Shown here: positions 58,895-64,000 of the stretch, piece after piece
How the letters are laid out: each line of letters opens with the position of its first letter
Numbering within the stretch: the first letter of the stretch is position 1
Source of the DNA: Streptomyces sp. BHT-5-2
Lineage (GTDB): Bacteria; Actinomycetota; Actinomycetes; Streptomycetales; Streptomycetaceae
Reading direction: 5' to 3'
Assembly: GCF_019774615.1 (NCBI RefSeq)
Contig: NZ_CP081496.1
Coordinates: 4,216,001-4,280,000, forward strand
Length of the DNA stretch: 64,000 nt
Notes under the pieces: model-generated
What the model was told of the DNA's origin: nothing
Seen by the model: only the letters and a program-made list of their open reading frames with translations
The model's database searches: none
Made by a program: the position numbers and the translations under genes

Positions 58895-59452
58895 CTACTG
58901 GTTGAGCGCGGCGGCGCCGGCCTGGGCGAACTGCTCGTCCAGGTCGCCGCTGGGTGCGCCGGCGACGCCGATGCCGGCGATCGGGGCGCCCTTGGCCTGG
59001 ACGGGGGCTCCGCCGGCGAGGAACAGCGTGCCCGGGATGTCCTTCAGGGTGGGTGCCTGCTCCAGGCGCTTGACCAGTGCCGAGGTGGGCGCGTTCCAGG
59101 ACACCGCGGTGAACGCCTTGGCCTCGGCCGCCTTGTACGACTGCGGGCCGGCGCCGTCGCCGCGCAGCGTGACCAGGGTGTTGCCGTTGCGGTCCACCAC
59201 GGCGACCGACACACGCTGGTCGGCCTTCTCGGCGGCGTCGAGCGCGGCCCGGGCCGCCTCGGCCGCGGCGTGGACGGTCAGGTGGTCGGTGGCGACGACG
59301 TTCCGGGGCCGGGTCTGCGCGGCCGGGGCCGACGGGGTCCGGCCGCCGGCGTCCGGGGCCGCTACGGCGACGGCGCCGACCGCGGTCACGCCGACGGCGG
59401 CCAGCGCGACCGCTCCGGTGAGGATCCGGGTACGCGGGGACGGCATCTTCAT
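58895..59452 (-). CDS. hbpS: HbpS-like exported heme-binding/redox-sensing protein
   Basis: The 185-residue protein has an N-terminal export signal (ILTGAVALAAVGVTAVGAVA then VAAPDAGG) and a GlcG/HbpS domain: AAEAARAALDAAEKADQRVS, VAVVDRNGNTLVTLRGDGAG, KAAEAKAFTAVSWNAPTSAL, GTLFLAGGAPVQAKGAPIAG and IGVAGAPSGDLDEQFAQAG. In S. reticuli HbpS binds heme and modulates the sensor SenS. The two-component genes lie divergently next door, which supports the name strongly. GAGGAG precedes the ATG. Confidence 0.88.
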   Translation of the reverse strand: MKMPSPRTRILTGAVALAAVGVTAVGAVAVAAPDAGGRTPSAPAAQTRPRNVVATDHLTVHAAAEAARAALDAAEKADQRVSVAVVDRNGNTLVTLRGDGAGPQSYKAAEAKAFTAVSWNAPTSALVKRLEQAPTLKDIPGTLFLAGGAPVQAKGAPIAGIGVAGAPSGDLDEQFAQAGAAALNQ

Positions 59453-59645
59453 GGGGTCTGCTCCTCTTCGTCACCCCGGGGCCGGGTGGCCGTGGGGTCC
59501 GCAGTGGTTGCGGTGCTCCCATCCTTGGCGGCCGCCGGTGGACCGCCGTCGACGGAGCGGATGGGGCCGCGGAGCATCATGGATGACGTCGGTGTCAACC
59601 GATCGGATGACGGGCGTGGGCCGGAAACCGGGCTACGAATCAGGG

Positions 59646-60950
59646 ATGGACGTGAAGCACGTGAGCGGTGGCCGGACCGAGGCGGCGGACGGCGTACCGC
59701 GGACGGACACCGCGGTGGCGCCGGCCGGCCGCGGGATGGAGGCGGTGATCTCGGCCTCCTTCGTCCTGCTGCTGATCGCCGCGATGGCCCGCTTCCTGAC
59801 CCGTCATCCCGGCGCCCCGGGCACCTGGTGGGTGATCGCGCTCACCGCGCTCCTGGCGGTCGCGTACGTGGCGCGGCCGGCTGCGGACGGGGCGATCGCG
59901 CCACGGTGGCGGCGTGCCTGGCTCGGCGTCTTCGTCCTGGGCTGGGTGGCGCTCGTCCTCCAGGCACCGAGCTTCGCCTGGAGTGCGGTGGCCATCGTCT
60001 ACACCGCGCTGCAGCTGCTCCCGGCGCGTGCCGCGCTGGCGTTGATCACCGTGCTGGCGGTGCTGGTGGTCGTCGCACAGGTGCGGATCAACGGCCCGGA
60101 CCCGCTGCTGATCGTCGTGCCACCGGTGGTCGCGGGCCTGGCCGCGACGGTCTTCACACATATGCAGCGGCAGGCGGCCAGGCAGCACACGCTCATCGAG
60201 GATCTGGTGCGGACCCGCCGGGTGCTGGCCTCCAGCCAGCGGCGGGCGGGCATGCTGGCCGAACGCGAACGGTTGTCGATGGAGATCCACGACACCCTCG
60301 CCCAGGCACTGTCCAGTCAGCGGATGCTGCTCCAGGCAGCCGAGCGGCTGTGGGAGACGGACCCGGCAGCGGCGCATCAGCACATGGCCACCGCGTCGGC
60401 CATCGCGGAACGCAATCTCGTCGAGGCCCGCCGGTTCGTGCACGACCTGGCGCCCGCCGATCTCTCCGGCGGGGGCGGACTGCCCGAGGCCCTGCGCGCG
60501 CTGGCCCGGCGCGAGACCGCCGCCGGGGCGGCCGCGGAGGGCGCCGCGGCGGACCCGGAGGTCGGCGGCCCGGCCGTGCGCTTCCGGATCGACGGCGAGC
60601 CCGTTCCGCTGCCGCCGGCCGTCGAGGCGGGCCTGCTGAGGGTGGCCCAGGGTGCCGTCGCCAACGTGCGCGAGCACGCGCGGGCCAAGGACGCGGTACT
60701 GACCCTCAGTTATCTCGACGAGGACGTGGTCCTCGACATCGCCGACAACGGCCGTGGTTTCACCCCGGAGCAGGAAGGCGCGCAGGCGTCGGCGCCCCAC
60801 CGCGGACACGGGCTGCGGGCCATGGCGGCCCGGTTGCGTCAGCTCGACGGCACGCTGACCGTCGAATCCCACCCCGGGGAGGGGACGGTGGTCTCCGCGT
60901 CCGTGCCGCTCCGGGCGAGCGGCCCGGCGGCCGGCCCGGACGAGGAGTGA
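59646..60950 (+). CDS. senS: SenS-like sensor histidine kinase
   Basis: The 434-residue protein has about five N-terminal helices (VISASFVLLLIAAMARFL to VVPPVVAGLAATVFTHM), a HisKA_3 dimerisation domain with His215 in RLSMEIHDTLAQALSSQ and an HATPase domain with VAQGAVANVREHA and DIADNGRGFTPEQ. The short periplasmic loops suit sensing through a partner such as HbpS. The ATG at 59646 has only a weak upstream signal. senR follows after 5 bp. Confidence 0.88.
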   Translation: MDVKHVSGGRTEAADGVPRTDTAVAPAGRGMEAVISASFVLLLIAAMARFLTRHPGAPGTWWVIALTALLAVAYVARPAADGAIAPRWRRAWLGVFVLGWVALVLQAPSFAWSAVAIVYTALQLLPARAALALITVLAVLVVVAQVRINGPDPLLIVVPPVVAGLAATVFTHMQRQAARQHTLIEDLVRTRRVLASSQRRAGMLAERERLSMEIHDTLAQALSSQRMLLQAAERLWETDPAAAHQHMATASAIAERNLVEARRFVHDLAPADLSGGGGLPEALRALARRETAAGAAAEGAAADPEVGGPAVRFRIDGEPVPLPPAVEAGLLRVAQGAVANVREHARAKDAVLTLSYLDEDVVLDIADNGRGFTPEQEGAQASAPHRGHGLRAMAARLRQLDGTLTVESHPGEGTVVSASVPLRASGPAAGPDEE

Positions 60951-60955
60951 CCCGC

Positions 60956-61627
60956 ATGTCCCGTACCCCGCACTCCCCCGACGCCCGCGCCGCCACGCCC
61001 GGCCGGCGGATCCGCCTGCTGCTCTGCGACGACCACGCCGTGGTCCGGGCCGGTCTGCGCGCCCTGCTGTCCGCCGAACCGGGCATCGAGGTCGTCGGCG
61101 AGGCGGCCACCGGCGAGGAAGCCCTGGCGGTCGCCGCCAAACAGCGGCCCGACGTGGTGCTGATGGACCTCAGCCTGGGCACCGGCATCGACGGGATCGA
61201 GACCACCCGCCGCCTCGTCACCGAGGTCCCGGGCGCCCGCGTCCTGGTGCTCACCACGTACGACACCGACGCCGATGTCACCCGCGCCGTCCAGGTCGGC
61301 GCGACCGGCTATCTCCTGAAGGCCGAGCGGCCCGAGGAGCTGTTCGCCGCGATCGCGGCGGCGGCGGAGGGGCGGGCCGTGCTGTCGGCGCCCGCGGCCA
61401 ACCGCGTGATGGAACGCGTACGCAAGCCCCATGCCGCGCTCACCGACCGCCAGTTGGACATCCTGGCCCAGCTCGCCCGTGGCCTGGGCAACCGTGAGAT
61501 CGCCCGCGCCCTGTTCATCAGCGAGGCGACCGTCAAGACACACCTCGTCCGCATCTACGCCAAACTCGGCGTCGACACCCGGGCTGGCGCGGTCGCCGCG
61601 GCCAAGGAACAGCGGCTGATCCCCTGA
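60956..61627 (+). CDS. senR: SenR-like NarL/LuxR-family response regulator
   Basis: The 223-residue protein has a receiver domain (LLLCDDHAVVRAGLRALLSA, phospho-acceptor Asp71 in VVLMDLSLG, TTYDTDADV and LLKAERPEEL) and a C-terminal LuxR HTH (LTDRQLDILAQLARGLGNRE, IARALFISEATVKTHLVRIY). It is the partner of the upstream kinase, with a 5-bp gap. SenR in S. reticuli controls hbpS and the catalase-peroxidase regulon; the latter gene is not in this window. Confidence 0.9.
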   Translation: MSRTPHSPDARAATPGRRIRLLLCDDHAVVRAGLRALLSAEPGIEVVGEAATGEEALAVAAKQRPDVVLMDLSLGTGIDGIETTRRLVTEVPGARVLVLTTYDTDADVTRAVQVGATGYLLKAERPEELFAAIAAAAEGRAVLSAPAANRVMERVRKPHAALTDRQLDILAQLARGLGNREIARALFISEATVKTHLVRIYAKLGVDTRAGAVAAAKEQRLIP

Positions 61628-61737
61628 CCTGGCGTATCACCAGCTGACCGATAGACCTGGGCTCACAACACAGGAAGAGCCACCCGCCGGCGCCTTTCGA
61701 TGTCCCGCGGCCCAGGTCACACGACTCCGCGAAATCG

Positions 61738-61768
61738 CAACTACTGTAACTACTAGTATGTACACTCA
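61738..61768. promoter_or_regulatory. Repeat-containing operator upstream of the tautomerase
   Basis: AACTACT occurs twice, 10 bp apart, leading into the palindrome TACTAGTA (61751-61758), with GTA...TAC flanks. The patch is AT-rich within GC-rich DNA and lies about 100 bp before the tautomerase start. A dimeric repressor site is likely; the regulator is not adjacent. Confidence 0.5.
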
Positions 61769-61863
61769 GGCCGGAGGCTTTCCGCAGAACACTGATCGCC
61801 GAAGGGCCGTAGTGCCGTGGAGCTGTCAGCCATCGGCCCCATAGATCCGCGAGGAGAACCGAC

Positions 61864-62253
61864 ATGCCCTTCGTACGCATCGACGCACTGCGGGCCGACG
61901 GCGAGCGGCTCGATGCGCTCGGCCGCGCCGTGCAGGACGCCCTGGTCGAGACGATCGGCATCCCGCCGGACGACCGATTCCAGGTCCTGACCAGCCACGA
62001 CGGCGTCAACAGCACGCTGCGCCACGGCACTTACTACGGCGTGCAGCGCGACGACGACATCGTCTACGTGGCGATCACCCTGCGCACGGGACGCACGGAC
62101 GAGCAGAAGCAGGCGCTCTACCGGCGGATCGCCGAACTGGCCCAGGAGTACGCGGGCACCGAACCGCGCAATGTGTTCGTCCTGCTGACCGAGAACACCT
62201 CAAGTGACTGGTCGCTCGGCAACGGGGTGGCGCAGTACCTCGCACCCGCGTAG
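61864..62253 (+). CDS. Tautomerase-family protein
   Basis: The 129-residue protein begins MPFVRIDALRADGERLDALG with Pro at position 2, the catalytic base of 4-oxalocrotonate tautomerase-like enzymes once Met is removed. LGRAVQDALVETIGIPPDDR, TGRTDEQKQALYRRIAELAQ and NVFVLLTENTSSDWSLGNG follow, as in the 130-residue two-module tautomerases. GAGGAGAACCGAC precedes the ATG. The substrate is unknown. It stands alone with its own repeat-containing promoter. Confidence 0.9.
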   Translation: MPFVRIDALRADGERLDALGRAVQDALVETIGIPPDDRFQVLTSHDGVNSTLRHGTYYGVQRDDDIVYVAITLRTGRTDEQKQALYRRIAELAQEYAGTEPRNVFVLLTENTSSDWSLGNGVAQYLAPA

Positions 62254-62401
62254 GGGCGGGGCGCCCGGATCGTCGCGCTACTGCGTCGCACGGACGCCTG
62301 CCGGAGCGCCGCGGTCCATGCGCGTCCAGCGGCCCGCCCCGGGAACCGGTCCGCAGTCACGGTTGCCCATCGGCCTGAACCACGGGGCGGCGTCGGGTCG
62401 T

Positions 62402-62990
62402 TCAGGCGTCCATGCCTGGAGCCAGCCAGGTGGCGATGTCGGCGATGACCGCGGGGTCCACATGCTGGGGGCGTTGGTAGTCGGCGGGGGTGGAAGGTCC
62501 GGCTCCCGGGAAGAAGAGGTGGTCGGCGGCGTCGTGGACGTGGACGGTGACCTCCGGGCGGTGTGCCCGGCCGGTCCGCCAGCCGGCGAGGTCGTCCTCG
62601 ACGGTGACTTGGTAGTCGCGTCCGCCCTGGAGGATGAGCAGGGGGATGTCGAGCGTGGCGGCGGTTGCGACTGGGTCGTAGGCGCGCAGGTCCAGCCAGT
62701 AGGAGCCGGAGAGGCCCAGGGGCAGGTCGGCGGCGGGTGTGGCGGGTGAGAGGTCGGGGCTGTCGACGAGGGCGGCCTGGCGGGTGAGGGTGTCGACGAG
62801 TGCCTGGGCCCCGGGAGTCGGGGCGAGGTCGGCGAGATGGCGGGCGACGCGGACGGCGGCCCGGTGCATCGGCTGGGTGTCGCCGGCGAGGATCACCAGG
62901 CCGGCGACGGACGGTTCCGCCGCGGCCACGCGCGGGGCGACCTTGCCGCCCATGCTGTGGCCGAGGACGAAGACGCGGGCGGGGAGGCCG
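62402..62990 (-). pseudogene. Alpha/beta hydrolase fragment lacking its N-terminus
   Basis: Reading leftward from about 62990, LPARVFVLGHSMGGKVAPRV carries a nucleophile elbow GHSMGG, then AGLVILAGDTQP, DIPLLILQGGRDYQVTVEDD with the acid residue and DAADHLFFPGAGPST with the catalytic His. The stop is at 62402. The 80-100 residues that normally precede the nucleophile are missing: upstream the reverse strand is antisense to the ArsR-like fragment. The frame itself is open further, but that part does not resemble a hydrolase. Confidence 0.7.
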
Positions 62991-63283
62991 TCGCCTCGCT
63001 GACTCCCGACGACCACCGCCGTGCGTTCGCCGTCGCCATGACCGTCCTGCTCACCGAGTTCAACGCCTATCTCGACCAGGAGCACGCCGCGCCGGTGGAC
63101 GATCTGGTGGGATACCGGCAGCACGCCGTATGGCTGACTGACAGCGAACTCCGGGAGATGATCGGCGAGTTGCGCAGTGTCATCGCGCCGCGACTGGCCA
63201 ACGGACCGACTCCCCACCGTTCCCGGCACCTGCTCAGCCCCATACTGTTTCCGGTCGCGGAACCACCGGCCGGGAGCCGGTGA
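62985..63283 (+). pseudogene. C-terminal fragment of an ArsR/winged-helix regulator
   Basis: From the junction the + strand reads VASLTPDDHRRAFAVAMTVL, LTEFNAYLDQEHAAPVDDLV, GYRQHAVWLTDSELREMIGE and LLSPILFPVAEPP. This matches the C-terminal half of streptomycete winged-helix regulators as I remember them; the DNA-binding N-terminus is absent because the hydrolase fragment takes its place. No independent start is convincing, so it is probably not expressed. Confidence 0.65.
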
Positions 63284-63327
63284 GCGCGGCCGACGCCGCC
63301 CCGTCCCGAGCGTAGGAGCAAGCCCCC

Positions 63328-63537
63328 GTGCAGATCGCGATCGCCTCACTGCTGCTCACCCGCCTCATCGACGAGGCCCGGTCCAGGGGCTTTCGGCGGT
63401 TGAGTCTGGAGACGGGGGCGGCCGACTTCTTTCTGCCTGCCCGGCGGCTCTACGCGAAGTTCGGGTTCGTGCGCTGCGAGCCGTTCGCGGGCTACCGGCC
63501 CGATCCGAACAGCGCGTTCATGACGCGGGAGTTGTAG
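63328..63537 (+). pseudogene. GNAT acetyltransferase C-terminal fragment
   Basis: The 69-residue ORF from GTG 63328 reads VQIAIASLLLTRLIDEARSR, GFRRLSLETGAADFFLPARR and LYAKFGFVRCEPFAGYRPDP, the last third of a GNAT N-acetyltransferase after the acetyl-CoA loop. The first 80-90 residues are missing. AGGAG precedes the GTG by 9 nt, so a short product could be made, but without the CoA-binding segment it would be inactive. Confidence 0.7.
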
Positions 63538-63589
63538 CGGGCGGACGCTGTCGAGGTGTGGGAATCCGGCGGCTGCGTAGCATGGAGTG

Positions 63590-64000
63590 GTGGCCGGGTT
63601 CCGGATCGAGCGCGTCGCGCCGTGTTCCCCCGACGCGGCGTGGCAGCGGCTGGTGTGCTGGGAGGCGCACTCCGCGCGGGTGCCGCTGACCGCGATCACC
63701 GTGACGACGCCCCCTCCGACGCACGAGGGCACCACGTTCGTCGCCCGTACCGGGCTCGGGCCGCTGGCGTTCGACGATGAGATGCGTGTGGTGCGGTGGG
63801 AGCCGCCCGGCGCCTCGGGCGACGGGACGGCGGTGGGGCGGTGCCGGATCGAGAAGCGGGGGCGGGTCGTGGGCGGGTGGTCGGAGATCGAGGTGGCGCC
63901 CAGGGCTGGGGGCTGCCGCGTCGTGTGGAGCGGAGAGGTGCGGCCGCGCGGGGTCCCCGGGACGTTGCGCCCTGTGGTGGCCTGGTCGGCGCGGTGGCTT
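63590..64000 (+). CDS. SRPBCC-family (START-like) protein, partial at right edge
   Basis: From GTG 63590 the frame is open to the window end: VAGFRIERVAPCSPDAAWQR, LVCWEAHSARVPLTAITVTT, FVARTGLGPLAFDDEMRVVR and VGGWSEIEVAPRAGGCRVVW. The pattern of alternating strands ending in a W-S-G-E-V strand fits the SRPBCC/polyketide-cyclase-like lipid-binding fold common in streptomycetes. A GTG one codon upstream is also possible. Function is unknown, and the C-terminus is outside the window. Confidence 0.75.
   Translation, partial: MAGFRIERVAPCSPDAAWQRLVCWEAHSARVPLTAITVTTPPPTHEGTTFVARTGLGPLAFDDEMRVVRWEPPGASGDGTAVGRCRIEKRGRVVGGWSEIEVAPRAGGCRVVWSGEVRPRGVPGTLRPVVAWSARWL

Overview
The window is high-GC actinobacterial DNA and almost certainly a Streptomyces chromosome. 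The evidence is a short chaplin, an HbpS-SenS-SenR set, a pcaV/pcaIJ/pcaH/pcaB cluster, a full kdp operon, many TetR/ArsR/MarR regulators, frequent GTG starts and strong GC bias in third codon positions. There are no rRNA, tRNA, CRISPR, prophage or intact insertion sequences that I can see.

Layout. 1-11.5 kb is small regulator/enzyme units: an F420-type oxidoreductase (partial), a divergent MDR oxidoreductase/ArsR pair with a 17-bp iteron operator, two VOC proteins, a TetR, a TetX-like flavin monooxygenase, an AtzG-like/amidase/TetR operon divergent from a metallo-beta-lactamase-fold hydrolase, a DUF2000 protein and an EamA exporter. 11-14.3 kb is a small secreted protein, a cysteine-synthase-like PLP enzyme and an MFS exporter. 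14.4-28 kb is a potassium/sodium region: a degenerate KdpD, a 27-residue leader ORF, kdpFABC, an intact KdpD, a DUF3592 protein, a CPA1 antiporter, an orphan kdpF and a decayed TrkA-type gene. 28-39 kb holds an unsecreted subtilase, several proteins of unknown function, and a DUF2264 protein divergent from a Gfo/Idh/MocA dehydrogenase. 39-45 kb holds a secreted HAD phosphatase, a TrmB-LuxR-type regulator, a P450 with its 3Fe-4S ferredoxin and TetR, an SDR behind a MerR-type promoter, and a class 3 lipase.

45-49 kb encodes a LodA-type (cysteine tryptophylquinone) oxidase and its LodB-type flavoprotein, whose reading frame runs without a stop into a further 241-residue domain of unknown function. 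50-55 kb contains two overlapping zinc-ribbon genes and a protocatechuate (pca) cluster under a PcaV-like MarR regulator. In that cluster pcaG has been reduced to an approximately 90-bp scar between pcaH and pcaB, and pcaF and pcaL are absent. 55-62 kb has the chaplin, a HipA-like kinase, a TetR/SDR pair, HbpS-SenS-SenR and a tautomerase. The last 1.6 kb is a decay zone of three gene fragments followed by a partial SRPBCC gene at the edge.

The best leads for unusual biology are the LodA/LodB-fusion locus, the kdp operon bracketed by one apparently kinase-dead and one intact KdpD with no KdpE in the window, and the pcaG deletion scar. Nothing here has been checked against a database; all family names come from motif recognition in the translated sequence.
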